A stretch of DNA of 64,000 bases from Propionibacteriaceae bacterium (GTDB lineage: Bacteria > Actinomycetota > Actinomycetes > Propionibacteriales > Propionibacteriaceae): positions 43,023-107,022 of the forward strand of contig JAIRYW010000061.1 of NCBI GenBank assembly GCA_031267645.1. The letters are read 5' to 3'. The notes under the pieces were generated by a model that was not told the DNA's origin, ran no database searches, and saw only the letters and a program-made list of their open reading frames with translations. Below, piece by piece: positions 1 to 8,636 of the stretch. Both the position numbers and the translations under genes were made by a program. Position 1 is the stretch's first letter; every line of letters starts with the position of its first letter.

Positions 1-1
1 G

Positions 2-1270
2 GATCGTTTCACCGAGACGGTGCCGATGCTGGACCAAGACGGGGCGATGACGCCCCAAGACGTCGAACGCGACCTCGAGATCGAGGTGGCCCTGCGCTGG
101 GGGACTGGGTACGAGGCCAGCGTGGCCTCCTTCGTCAACATCATCGCCACCCCCAAAGGCGGCACCCACGTCCAAGGTTTCGAGCGCGGCCTGGTCCGCG
201 CCTTCGCCAAGGCGCTGGACGGCACCCGCTTGACCAAGGCCACCGACGAGGTGCTCAAAGAGGACATCATGGAGGGGATGACGGCGGTCGTGGCGGTGCG
301 TCTGGCCGAGCCCCAGTTCGAGGGCCAGACCAAGGAGGTGCTGGGCACGCCGGCCGTCACCCGGCTGGTGGCCAAGCTGGTCGAAGGCGAGCTGGGGGAG
401 TTGTTGACCAGCCAGAAGGCGGCCCTCAAGACGGTCGCTAGGTCTGTCATGGAGAAGGTCGTACGGGCCTCCCGCACCCGCCAGCAGGCCCGGGCCCAAC
501 GCGAGGCCCAGCGGGCCAAGAACGCCCTGGCCTCCAGTTCGCTGCCGCCCAAGCTGTCCGACTGCCGTTCCAACGACGCCGACCGGACCGAACTGTTCAT
601 CGTCGAGGGGGACTCCGCTCTGGGCACCGCCAAGCTGGCCCGGGACTCCGAGTTCCAAGCCCTGCTGCCGATCCGGGGCAAGATCCTGAACGTCCAGAAA
701 GCCTCGCTCACCGACATGTTGAAGAACGCCGAGTGCGCCTCCATCATCCAGGTCGTGGGGGCCGGCTCGGGGCGGGGCTTCGACTTGGAGCAGGCCCGCT
801 ACGGCAAGGTCATCTTCATGGCCGACGCCGACTCCGACGGGGCCCACATCCGCTGCCTGCTGGCCACCTTGTTCTTCACCTACATGCGGCCCATGATCGA
901 AGCCGGCCGGATCTACACCGCCGTGCCACCCCTGCACCGCTTCGAGATCACCAACCCCAAGAAGGGCCAGGAACGCTTCATCTACACCTACTCCGACCCG
1001 GAGTACCAACGCAAAGCGGCCGAGCTGCAGAAACGCGGCGTCCGCTTCAAGGAGCCCCAGCGCTACAAGGGCTTGGGCGAGATGGACGCCGACCAGTTGG
1101 CCGACACCACCATGTCGCCGAGGCGGCGCACCTTGCGCCGGATGCGCATCGAGTCGGCCGAACAGGCCGCCCGCGCCTTCGAGATCCTGATGGGCAACGA
1201 GGTCGCTCCCCGGCGCCAGTTCATCGTCGAGGGGGCCTACAGCCTGGACGCCGACCGGATCGACCTCTAG
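2..1270 (+). CDS. parE: DNA topoisomerase IV subunit B (ParE), 5'-truncated by the window edge
   Basis: C-terminal two thirds of a type II topoisomerase ATPase subunit; the frame is open from base 2, so the true start lies upstream. The visible part begins in the transducer domain. It then carries the TOPRIM metal site: EGDSA with the catalytic Glu codon at 605-607, and DADSDG around 824-841, followed by the PQRYKGLGEM motif near the end. The DADSDGAH form fits ParE or second-copy GyrB of actinobacteria. The protein pairs with the convergent parC-like gene to make an A2B2 enzyme that decatenates daughter chromosomes. In Streptomyces parE and parC also lie in a region with dut and DUF4193, which supports topoisomerase IV rather than gyrase. 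Calling it gyrB would be the alternative; the presence of gyrBA elsewhere cannot be seen here. Confidence 0.93.
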   Translation, partial: DRFTETVPMLDQDGAMTPQDVERDLEIEVALRWGTGYEASVASFVNIIATPKGGTHVQGFERGLVRAFAKALDGTRLTKATDEVLKEDIMEGMTAVVAVRLAEPQFEGQTKEVLGTPAVTRLVAKLVEGELGELLTSQKAALKTVARSVMEKVVRASRTRQQARAQREAQRAKNALASSSLPPKLSDCRSNDADRTELFIVEGDSALGTAKLARDSEFQALLPIRGKILNVQKASLTDMLKNAECASIIQVVGAGSGRGFDLEQARYGKVIFMADADSDGAHIRCLLATLFFTYMRPMIEAGRIYTAVPPLHRFEITNPKKGQERFIYTYSDPEYQRKAAELQKRGVRFKEPQRYKGLGEMDADQLADTTMSPRRRTLRRMRIESAEQAARAFEILMGNEVAPRRQFIVEGAYSLDADRIDL

Positions 1271-1305
1271 GGCCGTTCCGGCCGTTCAAGCCATTCAGTC
1301 AGGCG

Positions 1306-1334
1306 GGGTTGGCCGCCCCGGCCTCGGCCAACCC
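1306..1334. terminator. Bidirectional terminator candidate between parE and parC
   Basis: A perfect 10-bp stem (GGGTTGGCCG at 1306-1315 and CGGCCAACCC at 1325-1334) encloses a 9-base loop in the 88-bp gap between the two converging stop codons. No U-tract follows, which is common for GC-rich actinobacterial terminators. Function is inferred from position. Confidence 0.55.
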
Positions 1335-1358
1335 GGTCCCGGGCCGTCGGCGATCGGC

Positions 1359-3800
1359 TCAAAGCGACCGGCGGCTGCCGACGGCGGCGATCGGCTGGGC
1401 CGCCGGGGAGCCGGACATGTCGCGCCGGGAGTCCGGCGTGGGCAAGGCCACCGGATTGCCGGAGGCGGCCGCCGCCACGGCCGGGGCCGGTCCGGCCCAG
1501 GCCAGCAGCAGCCGGTCCTCGCCCTTCAAGAAGCGGTGGCAGCGCACCCCGCCGGTGGCCCGACCCTTGACCGGGTAGAGGTCCAGAGCCGTCACCTTGA
1601 CCGTGCCGGCGTCGGTGCCGGGCAGGGCGGCGGCCGATCCGGCCACCGTCACCACCTCGGCCTCGGCCGGGTCGACCGCGCCGAAGAAGACGGCCTCGGC
1701 CCCGCGGCTCAGCCCGACCCCGGCCATGCCGCCGCCGGAGCGGCCCTGGGGCCGGACCTTGGCGGCCGGGAAGCGGAGCAGTTGGGCGTCGGAGGTGATG
1801 AAGACCAGATCCCAGGACTCCTGGCCCAACTCGACCGCGCCCACCACCTCGTCGCCCTCGGCCAGCCGGATCAGATCCCAGGACTCTTTGGACAGGATCT
1901 CCGGATTGGTCCGTTTGACCTGTCCCAGCCGGGTGCCGAAGGCCCAGCCCAAAGAGCCGGCCTCCAAAGAGGTCAAGGCCAGGGCCCGCTCGCCCGGCTG
2001 CAAGGCGATCAGCTCGGCCAGGGGGGCGCCGCCCTGCAGATTGGGCGGGTCGGCCGTGGGCGGGATCGACGGCAGGTCGATGGCCGGGCAGCGGACCAGG
2101 CGGCCCCCAGAGGTCAAAACCCCCAGCTCGCTGCGAGTGGTGGTGCGCAAGGCGGACAGCAAGACGTCGTGGCTGGCCCGCGGACCGCTCTGTCCGGTCG
2201 GCTGCTCGGAGTCGATCCGAGCGATCAGACCAGCCGAGCTGAGCGCCACCAGGCAGGGGCCGTCCGGAATCTCGATGGGGGCGGCCGAGGCCGGGCTGAC
2301 CACCCCGGCTCCTGACAACAGGACGGTCCGACGGGGCGTGCCGAAGCGGCGCACGACTTCGTCCAAGTCATCGGCCACCTGCGCGGCCAGACGTTCGGGC
2401 GAGGCCAGGATGGCCTCGAGGCGGGCCATCTCGGAGCGTAGGCGGTCGGCCTCGGCCTCCAACTCGAGGCGGGATAGTTTGGTCAGACGACGCAACTGCA
2501 TGTCGAGGATGTGGTTGGCCTGGACCTCCGTCAGATCGAAGGCCTCGATCAAGCGCTGCCGGGCCTCGGCGGCGTCGTCCGAGCCGCGCACGATGGCGAT
2601 GACGTCGTCGATGTCGCAGATGGCCACCAACAGGCCGGACACCAGGTGGAGCCGTTCGGCCGCCTTGTCCAGGTGGAAGCGGGCTCGCCGCCGGGTGACG
2701 TCGAGGCGGTGGTCCAAGAAGACCCGGAGCAGCTCCAGCAGGCCGAGGGTGCGGGGCTGGCCGTCGACCAGGGCGACGGCGTTGATGGAGAAGGAGTCCT
2801 CCAATTTGGTGCGCTGGAAGAGCTGCTCCAGCAGCGAGTCCGGGTTGATGCCGTTCTTGACCTCGATCACCAGACGGGTGCCATGGGTCAGGTCGGTCAG
2901 GTCTTTGACGTCGGCCACGCCTTGGAGCTGTTTGCGCTCGACCAGGGTCTTGATCTGTTCGATGATCTTCTCGGGGCCGATCAGATAGGGCAGCTCGGTC
3001 ACCACGATGCCCTTGCGCCGGGGCGTGACCTGTTCGATCCGGGTCTGGGCTCGGATCTTGAAGGAGCCCCGGCCGCTGGCGTAGGCCTCGCGCACCCCGT
3101 CCAGGCCGATGATCTTGCCGCCGCCGGGCAGATCGGGGCCGGGGATGAAGCGCATGACGTCGTCCAAGTCGGCCGTGGGCTGGGCCAGCAGGTGTTTGAG
3201 GGCTTGGACCACTTCGATCAGATTGTGGGGGGCGATGTTGGTGGCCATGCCGACCGCGATGCCGGCCGCGCCGTTGACCAGCAGATTGGGCCAGGCCGCC
3301 GGCAGCACCACCGGCTCGGACTCTTTGCCGTCGTAGTTGGGTCGGAAATCGACCGTGTCGGCCTCCAAATCGGCCGTCATGGCCTCGGCCGCCGCTCCCA
3401 GCCGGCACTCGGTGTAACGCATGGCGGCCGGTCCGGCGTCGGGTGAGCCGAAGTTGCCGTGGCCGTCGATCAGGGGCAGGCGGATGGCCCAGGGCTGGGC
3501 GATCCGGACCAGGGCGTCGTAGATGGCGGAGTCGCCGTGCGGGTGCAGCACGCCCATCACTTGACCGACCACGCGGGCGCACTTGACGTGGGGACGGTCG
3601 GAGCGCACCCCCATCTCGGACATGGAGTAGAGGATGCGGCGTTGGACCGGCTTGAGGCCGTCCCGGGCGTCGGGCAGGGCGCGGGCGTAGATGACCGAGT
3701 AGGCGTACTCCAGGAAGGAGGTCTCCATCTCCTGGCAGACGTCGATGTCGACGATGCGCTCGTCGAAGTCCTCGTCGAGGCCAGGCGGTTTGGCTGCCAT
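1359..3800 (-). CDS. parC: DNA topoisomerase IV subunit A (ParC)
   Basis: Full-length 813-residue DNA breakage-reunion subunit. The catalytic tyrosine is Y129 in AMRYTECRL. The quinolone-resistance region reads HPHGDSAIYD, with Ser91 and Asp95 at the two positions most often mutated in resistant strains, so this allele looks wild-type. The N-terminal breakage domain (about 20-480) is followed by a six-bladed-pinwheel type C-terminal domain (about 500-780). It holds a degenerate GyrA-box-like QGRSGGGMAG instead of a clear QRRGGKG, in keeping with ParC. The ATG start has an AGGAG 7 bases upstream. The gene converges on parE, so the two subunits are not co-transcribed here. Acts on the chromosome in the cytoplasm. 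Confidence 0.93.
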   Translation of the reverse strand: MAAKPPGLDEDFDERIVDIDVCQEMETSFLEYAYSVIYARALPDARDGLKPVQRRILYSMSEMGVRSDRPHVKCARVVGQVMGVLHPHGDSAIYDALVRIAQPWAIRLPLIDGHGNFGSPDAGPAAMRYTECRLGAAAEAMTADLEADTVDFRPNYDGKESEPVVLPAAWPNLLVNGAAGIAVGMATNIAPHNLIEVVQALKHLLAQPTADLDDVMRFIPGPDLPGGGKIIGLDGVREAYASGRGSFKIRAQTRIEQVTPRRKGIVVTELPYLIGPEKIIEQIKTLVERKQLQGVADVKDLTDLTHGTRLVIEVKNGINPDSLLEQLFQRTKLEDSFSINAVALVDGQPRTLGLLELLRVFLDHRLDVTRRRARFHLDKAAERLHLVSGLLVAICDIDDVIAIVRGSDDAAEARQRLIEAFDLTEVQANHILDMQLRRLTKLSRLELEAEADRLRSEMARLEAILASPERLAAQVADDLDEVVRRFGTPRRTVLLSGAGVVSPASAAPIEIPDGPCLVALSSAGLIARIDSEQPTGQSGPRASHDVLLSALRTTTRSELGVLTSGGRLVRCPAIDLPSIPPTADPPNLQGGAPLAELIALQPGERALALTSLEAGSLGWAFGTRLGQVKRTNPEILSKESWDLIRLAEGDEVVGAVELGQESWDLVFITSDAQLLRFPAAKVRPQGRSGGGMAGVGLSRGAEAVFFGAVDPAEAEVVTVAGSAAALPGTDAGTVKVTALDLYPVKGRATGGVRCHRFLKGEDRLLLAWAGPAPAVAAAASGNPVALPTPDSRRDMSGSPAAQPIAAVGSRRSL

Positions 3801-3861
3801 GCTGCTCCTGTTCCAGACCGGGCCCGACCCGGTCCGTCCGCAGGTTACCGGTTGGCCAGCC

Positions 3862-4920
3862 TCAGTCGGAGCCGCCGCGCGGTCTAGGCGGCGGCAGGCA
3901 GGCCTGTAGACCGGGCTGCAGGCTGGCCCCGTCCGGCCCCCGCACCTCGGGCGCCGTGGCGGGCGGCCTGGCCCCGTCGCGCCAGCGCTCGCGCCAACTG
4001 CCGTGGGCCAGGACCTGCTGGACCGGATTCAACTCCCGGATCGCCACCGCCGTCACCTGGTCGGGGAACTGGCGGGCGAAGTCGGCGTAGATGACGGGGT
4101 CGAACTGGCCGTCGTCGCCGATCAGGAGCCAACTGATGTCGGGGAAGTCGCGGGCCAGCGAGCGCAGAGCCTTGGTCTTGTGCTGGCGGCCGCTGCGGAA
4201 CCAGCCGGTGTTGGTCGGACCCCAGTCGCTCAGCAGCATGGGGCCGGCCGGGTAGCCGTGGCGGAGCATGAAACGCTCCAAGAAGGGCAGGGTGTTCCAG
4301 GAGCCGGTCGAGACGTAGAAGACCGGCGTGCCGGGCCGCTGCCGCAGGATGTCGCGGTACATCCGGGCCATGCCCGGCACCGGCAGGCGGGCCGACTCGG
4401 TCAACACCAGGTAGTTCCAGGCCGCCACCAGCAGACGGGGCAGATGGGTCGACAAGATGGTGTCGTCGATGTCGGAGATCAAACCGAAACGGACCTGGTC
4501 GGACAAGATCAAGACCCGGGCGCCGGTGGCGGGGCAGTCGTCGGTCTCGATCGTGATCTGGCGCCAGCCCGGTCCCAGGCCGTGGCGGTCGACCGTGACG
4601 TCGATGTAGCCGTCGCGGTCGGAGGTGACATGGACCGCCCGGGAGCCGATCCGGACCACGGCCGGCCTGCTGACCGCCGACAAAGCGACCAGGTTGCGCC
4701 AGCCCCGCCGCTCCAACCAGGCCTCGTCGCGGCGGCTGGCGGCGTCCATCCGGCCGGGCGGACAGAGCACGATCCGCCCCAGCACGCGCAAGCGCTGGCT
4801 GGAACCGTAGCCGGTATGGCTGATGATGGCGTCGTGCCAGCCCAGGCGGCGTAACAAACCTTCGACCCGACGGTTGATCGTCCGCTCGATCCGGGCGGCG
4901 ATGAACGGCCGACTGGACAT
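3862..4920 (-). CDS. App1-like phosphatidate phosphatase domain protein (DUF2183)
   Basis: A 352-residue protein. Residues about 145-310 match the DUF2183/App1 family: a haloacid-dehalogenase-like DxDxT motif (D150-I-D152-D-T154), then a VSTGSWN segment and LLIGDDGQFDP. App1 in yeast is a phosphatidate phosphatase; bacterial members are assumed to act on a lipid or other phosphomonoester, but no substrate is established. The N-terminal 145 residues have a beta-rich character (LGRIVL, AVHVTSDRDGYIDVTV) that resembles the accessory domain of bacterial App1 proteins. No signal peptide or membrane segment is visible. It lies 61 bp upstream of parC on the same strand and could be co-transcribed with it. 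The start is the ATG at 4920, next to a divergent phosphodiesterase gene. Confidence 0.8.
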   Translation of the reverse strand: MSSRPFIAARIERTINRRVEGLLRRLGWHDAIISHTGYGSSQRLRVLGRIVLCPPGRMDAASRRDEAWLERRGWRNLVALSAVSRPAVVRIGSRAVHVTSDRDGYIDVTVDRHGLGPGWRQITIETDDCPATGARVLILSDQVRFGLISDIDDTILSTHLPRLLVAAWNYLVLTESARLPVPGMARMYRDILRQRPGTPVFYVSTGSWNTLPFLERFMLRHGYPAGPMLLSDWGPTNTGWFRSGRQHKTKALRSLARDFPDISWLLIGDDGQFDPVIYADFARQFPDQVTAVAIRELNPVQQVLAHGSWRERWRDGARPPATAPEVRGPDGASLQPGLQACLPPPRPRGGSD

Positions 4921-5047
4921 GGGTCCGACCCTACTCCGGCCCGGGCCGCTGGAAGCCGGCTTGGGACGGCCGCGGGGGAGGAATCAGGGGGGTCTCAGGG
5001 AAGCCTCGGCACCGGTCGGGTGCGCCGCCGGGCGCCATGATGGCTGT

Positions 5048-6172
5048 ATGGCCGCAGTCGAACCAGTCTTGCCCGATTACGCCGGACGGGTCTTGGGCAA
5101 CCTCCTGCCCGCGGTGGCGGCTGGCCTCGGTCTGCCCGATTGGGGCGATCCCTTCGGCCTGCCGGCGGCCCGGCGGTACGTCGTCCTGCTGGCCGACGGA
5201 CTGGGCTGGGAATTGCTCTTCCGCCACCTCGACCGGGCTGAGACCTTGGCCCAGGCGGCTGACCGGGCGATCAAGTTGACCTGCGGGGCGCCGAGCACCA
5301 CGGTGACCTCTTTGAGCTCTTTCGGCACCGGATTGGCTCCGGGCCAGCACGGCCTGGTGGGATATCGCTTCTGGGCGGCGGAGCAGAGCCGCGGCGTCGG
5401 TCCGCTGGCTTGGGACTGGTCGCTGTCGCCGCGGCGGGCCCAACCGGCCGCCACCGTCTTCGAACGGGTGGCGGCGGCCGGTTTGACCGCCGCCCGGGTC
5501 TTGCCGGGCGACCACGCCGAGTCGAAGTTCTCCCAGGCCGTCCTCCGGGGCGGCCTGGCCTTGGGTTTCGCCGAAGCCGACGACGACGACCTGGCGGCCC
5601 AGGTGGTCGGGGCGGTCCAGGCCGGCCCGAGCGGCCTGGTCTACTGCTACGACCGCAGCCTGGACCACGCCGGGCACCTGGCCGGCGTCGCTTCGACGGG
5701 CTGGCTGGACGCCCTGGCCGGGCTGGACCGGCGGGTGGCCCGTCTGCGCCGAGCTTTGCCGGACGACGTCGTCCTGCTGCTGACGGCCGACCACGGCATG
5801 GTCGACGTGCCGGAGCTGGGGCGGCTCTGGATCGAGGACGAGCGCGGCCTGAGGGCCGACCTGTCCTATGTGGCGGGGGAGCCCCGCTTCCGTCACCTCC
5901 ACACCAACCGGCCCCAGGCCGTGGCCCAGCGCTGGCGCGACCGCTTCGGTCCGGCGGCTTGGGTCCGGACCAGGGAGGAGGCCATCGCCGAGGGCTGGTT
6001 CGGGCCGACCGTCCCGCTGGCCCGGCGCCGGGTGGGCGACGTGGTGGTGGCGTCCGGGCCGGATCTGGCCCTGTTCACCCGCCGGGCCGCCCACGAGGCT
6101 CGGCTGGTCGGCATGCATGGCTCCTTGACCGCCGCCGAGATGGAGATCCCGCTGTTGGTCTGGTCGCCCTGA
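5048..6172 (+). CDS. Alkaline phosphatase-superfamily protein, nucleotide pyrophosphatase/phosphodiesterase type
   Basis: 374 residues of the type I phosphodiesterase/nucleotide pyrophosphatase family. The metal and nucleophile motifs are visible: YVVLLADGLGW (metal Asp near residue 50), GAPSTTVTSLSS (Thr nucleophile region, about 80-90), LLTADHGMVDV, and a late HGSL before the C-terminus. No signal peptide is seen, so a cytoplasmic role is likely. Actinobacteria often carry this gene next to parC-type genes. The chosen ATG at 5048 gives the family's usual N-terminus (MAAVEPVLPDYAGRVL). A longer frame to 4823 would overlap the divergent neighbour and reads as junk. No good Shine-Dalgarno is present. 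Substrate unknown. Confidence 0.85.
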   Translation: MAAVEPVLPDYAGRVLGNLLPAVAAGLGLPDWGDPFGLPAARRYVVLLADGLGWELLFRHLDRAETLAQAADRAIKLTCGAPSTTVTSLSSFGTGLAPGQHGLVGYRFWAAEQSRGVGPLAWDWSLSPRRAQPAATVFERVAAAGLTAARVLPGDHAESKFSQAVLRGGLALGFAEADDDDLAAQVVGAVQAGPSGLVYCYDRSLDHAGHLAGVASTGWLDALAGLDRRVARLRRALPDDVVLLLTADHGMVDVPELGRLWIEDERGLRADLSYVAGEPRFRHLHTNRPQAVAQRWRDRFGPAAWVRTREEAIAEGWFGPTVPLARRRVGDVVVASGPDLALFTRRAAHEARLVGMHGSLTAAEMEIPLLVWSP

Positions 6173-6248
6173 TCGCCTGAAGCCGGGTCCGAGCCCGGGG
6201 CAGGGGAGGGGCGGCGCCGCGACCGTCGCCTCAGGCCGGGGCTGGGCC

Positions 6249-7103
6249 TCAGGCCGGCGAGTCGTCCGGGCCGGGGCCGCCGAACATGATCTCGTCCCAA
6301 CTCGGCACCGAGGCGTGGGAGCGGCGCTTGGGCCGCCGTCGCAGAGGGGTCACCGGTGGCGTCGGATCGGGTTCGGCTCCGACCTCGTCGGTCGCCCGGG
6401 CCGTCTCCGGCTCGACTCCGTCCAAGGGCTCGCGCAGGCCGCGGTAAATCCGGACCGAGTCCTCCTGGATGACAGAGATGAAATCGTACAAACTGTCCAG
6501 ATCGGGCAACTGGCCCGGTGCGACCGGCGCCGCCTCCAGATCGAGCGGACTCTGGGGCGGCAGGTCCATCCAGCTGGGGCCGATCGGGAGCGGGCCGGGC
6601 CGGGCGGCGCCCTGGTCGTAATCGACCGTCGGCTCGGAGTCCGGGTCCCCGCCGGGGCGGCGCGGCGGCGGCCCAGGGGTGAGGCTGGGATCGCCGATCA
6701 GCCAGCGGGCCTCGTCGTTCTCCGCCGTCGAGAAGCGCAGACGGTGGTCGAAGGCGAAACGAGCCACCTGTTCGGCCCCGGCCGAGTCGTAACGGGCCTC
6801 GACCATCCAGCGGCCGTCGGAGCGGCGCCAGGCGTCCCAGACGACTCGGTCGACGTCCAGGCCGCGGCTGACCAACCGTTCGGCCGCCACCTGGCGCAGG
6901 TGACGGGAGGCGGTCGACTGTCCGGCCCGCCGGACCGGACAGGTCAAGGCCAAGGAGGCGATGTGGGCCCGTTCGGCCAGGACCGGGGCGGCGAAGGCCT
7001 CGATCCGCTCCCGTGGCAGCCCGGCGATCTGGACCAAGTCCTCGAACGACTCCCCAGACCGGATCCGGGATTGGATCTCACGCGGGGTGAGGGAGGATTC
7101 CAT
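6249..7103 (-). CDS. sepH: SepH-like cell division protein (DUF3071), short N-terminus
   Basis: SepH stimulates FtsZ assembly during septation in Streptomyces and mycobacteria. This copy has the DUF3071 helix-turn-helix-like core (LTPREIQSRIRSGES... AGLPRERIEAFAAPVLAERAHIA) near its N-terminus. A long acidic/proline-rich disordered middle follows, then a basic C-terminal patch ending in the conserved PSWDEIMFG motif. From memory, family members carry about 50 further N-terminal residues before this core; here the only sensible start is the ATG at 7103, with GGAG placed 7 bases upstream, and the upstream frame does not look like the family. The protein is therefore 284 residues and may be a shortened variant. 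It diverges from the DUF4193 gene across a 279-bp promoter region. Confidence 0.82.
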   Translation of the reverse strand: MESSLTPREIQSRIRSGESFEDLVQIAGLPRERIEAFAAPVLAERAHIASLALTCPVRRAGQSTASRHLRQVAAERLVSRGLDVDRVVWDAWRRSDGRWMVEARYDSAGAEQVARFAFDHRLRFSTAENDEARWLIGDPSLTPGPPPRRPGGDPDSEPTVDYDQGAARPGPLPIGPSWMDLPPQSPLDLEAAPVAPGQLPDLDSLYDFISVIQEDSVRIYRGLREPLDGVEPETARATDEVGAEPDPTPPVTPLRRRPKRRSHASVPSWDEIMFGGPGPDDSPA

Positions 7104-7277
7104 CGCTTCTCCAGAGCTGGTCGGCGGGTCGACTGTTGGCGACCAACATACCGGTAAGAGCCCGCCCGGCCGAACTGGACCGGGCCAGTCGAGTCCAAGT
7201 CGATCGGTCCGAACCAGCTGGCCGGGCCCGCCCCCTCCCCTCCAAATCGGGAGCATTGGGCCGCTGGGGCGGCGACG

Positions 7278-7309
7278 GTGTACAGATCTTGAACCATGTG
7301 GTACACATG
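7278..7309. promoter_or_regulatory. Overlapping inverted repeats in the sepH/DUF4193 divergent promoter region
   Basis: CATGTG (7295-7300) and CACATG (7304-7309) form a palindrome around GTA. A second pair, GTGTAC (7278-7283) and GTACAC (7301-7306), overlaps it. The rest of the 279-bp gap (7104-7382) shows no gene. This looks like a protein-binding site; which regulator binds is unknown. It does not match the actinobacterial LexA box. Confidence 0.35.
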
Positions 7310-7382
7310 ACCGGACCAGAGTCCCGCAGGGCAAGATTTCCCCCACCACGGGACTGAGACGGGTCATGACGGGAAGGTTGAT

Positions 7383-7679
7383 ATGGCGACAGACTACGAC
7401 GCCCCACGCAAGTCGGATGAGGAGATCAGCGAAGACAGCATCGAGGAGCTCAAGTCTCGCCGCAACGACAAGAACTCCGGCAAAGTCGACGAAGACGAGG
7501 CCGAGGCGGCGGAGTCGTTCGAACTGCCGGGGGCCGACCTGTCGCATGAGCAGTTGACGGTCCGGGTCCTGCCCCGCCAAGCCGACGAGTTCACCTGCGC
7601 CGGCTGTTTCCTAGTCAAACACCGCAGTCAGATCGCGCAGAGCCGCCAAGGGCGTGACTACTGCGTCGACTGCGTCTGA
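7383..7679 (+). CDS. DUF4193 family protein, zinc-ribbon-like
   Basis: 98 residues, the usual length of this actinobacteria-specific family. The N-terminal half is highly acidic and lysine-rich (residues 1-50) and probably disordered. The C-terminal half holds the family signature with two CxxC pairs (C72/C75 in TCAGCFLVKHRSQ and C94/C97 in YCVDCV), expected to bind one zinc. The function is not established. It is a conserved neighbour of dut and DUF3710 in mycobacteria and streptomycetes, as here. The ATG start is preceded by GGGAAGG. Confidence 0.9.
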   Translation: MATDYDAPRKSDEEISEDSIEELKSRRNDKNSGKVDEDEAEAAESFELPGADLSHEQLTVRVLPRQADEFTCAGCFLVKHRSQIAQSRQGRDYCVDCV

Positions 7680-7695
7680 GCCAACTCGCGCCGGC

Positions 7696-7713
7696 GCGGC
7701 CGTTCCCGGCCGC
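7696..7713. terminator. Terminator candidate between DUF4193 and DUF4235 genes
   Basis: GCGGCCG (7696-7702) and CGGCCGC (7707-7713) form a 7-bp stem with a TTCC loop in the 39-bp gap between convergent genes. No U-tract. Confidence 0.45.
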
Positions 7714-7718
7714 CCGGC

Positions 7719-7976
7719 TCAGTCGGAGGGCTCGAGGGATTTCAAAGTCGCCCGCTGGGCCCCCCGGGAGACGACCAGTTGGAGCAGGCCGAGGCCGAGG
7801 CTGGACACGACGAACCAGCTCACAGCCGACCGGGTCGAGACCTGGGGGTCGTTCGGGTCGGGCGGCTCCTGCCCGGTGGCCAGCGACCAGACTCGGCGCA
7901 AAGCCAGCCCGCCGATCAAACTGACCGCCAAACTGGCCAGGGCCGGGTAGATCCTCCGTTTGAGCGATTCGCTCAT
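7719..7976 (-). CDS. DUF4235 small membrane protein
   Basis: About 85 residues with two predicted membrane helices (about residues 9-28 and 50-70) joined by a short polar loop, and the family-type [18 protein letters not shown] segment after the first helix. DUF4235 proteins are small actinobacterial integral membrane proteins without a known role. Start choice: an in-frame GTG at 7979 lies only 2 bases from the AGGAGG at 7982-7987, whereas the ATG at 7976 sits 5 bases away, so the ATG is preferred. Its promoter region is shared head-to-head with dut. Confidence 0.75.
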   Translation of the reverse strand: MSESLKRRIYPALASLAVSLIGGLALRRVWSLATGQEPPDPNDPQVSTRSAVSWFVVSSLGLGLLQLVVSRGAQRATLKSLEPSD

Positions 7977-8129
7977 CACCGCCTCCTCTTCGACCGCCTT
8001 GTCCTCCCCATCCTAGAGCCCCGCCGGTCGCCTGATTTTGGAGACACCGCCCTCGTCTCACTACGATGGCCGGACTCCGACCCGGACGCCCGCTCCCCGG
8101 GGCCCGGAACCTGGCAGAAGGAGCCGACC

Positions 8130-8636
8130 ATGTCCGCTGACCCGCCCCCGACCGTGCTGGTGCGTCGCTTGGACCGCGACCTGCCCCTGCCCCGATACGC
8201 CCATGGGGGCGACGCCGGAGCCGATCTGGCCACCAGCCAGGACATCCGGCTGGAGCCCGGCCAACGGGCGCTGGTCGGGACCGGGTTGGCCCTGGCCCTG
8301 CCGGAGGGCCACGTCGGCCTGGTCCACCCTCGTTCCGGCTTGGCCGCCCGCTCCGGCCTGACCATCGTCAACGCCCCCGGCACGGTCGACGCCGGTTATC
8401 GGGGCGAGATCAAGGTCTGCCTGCTCAACACCGACCGTCACCAAGCCATCGAGCTGCGGCGGGGCGATCTGATCGCCCAGTTGGTGGTCCAGCGGGTCGA
8501 GCGGGCCGGTTTCGTCGAGGTCGACCGGCTGCCGGACTCCGAACGCGGGGCCGACGGACACGGTTCGACGGGCGGGGTGGCTCAGTGGCGTAGCGTAGTG
8601 TCCGACCGATCCGCCCAGGGGAGTGATGCCTTGTGA
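8130..8636 (+). CDS. dut: Deoxyuridine 5'-triphosphate nucleotidohydrolase (dUTPase)
   Basis: 168 residues with all five trimeric dUTPase motifs: GGDAGADL (motif 1), PRSGLA (2), [13 protein letters not shown] (3), [12 protein letters not shown] (4) and the C-terminal glycine-rich [11 protein letters not shown] (5). It hydrolyses dUTP to dUMP and PPi, which keeps uracil out of DNA and feeds dTMP synthesis; cytoplasmic homotrimer. The ATG has AAGGAG 8 bases upstream. The 3' end overlaps the DUF3710 start by 4 bases (GTGA), so the two are translationally coupled. The C-terminus runs about 20 residues past motif 5. Confidence 0.95.
   Translation: MSADPPPTVLVRRLDRDLPLPRYAHGGDAGADLATSQDIRLEPGQRALVGTGLALALPEGHVGLVHPRSGLAARSGLTIVNAPGTVDAGYRGEIKVCLLNTDRHQAIELRRGDLIAQLVVQRVERAGFVEVDRLPDSERGADGHGSTGGVAQWRSVVSDRSAQGSDAL

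Noticed and set aside
4823..5047. Longer N-terminus for the phosphodiesterase gene
   Set aside because: It overlaps the divergent App1-like gene and gives non-family sequence; the start at 5048 matches the domain edge.
7278..7309. LexA/SOS box
   Set aside because: It lacks the GAAC-N4-GTTC form; only a GAAC half-like start is present.
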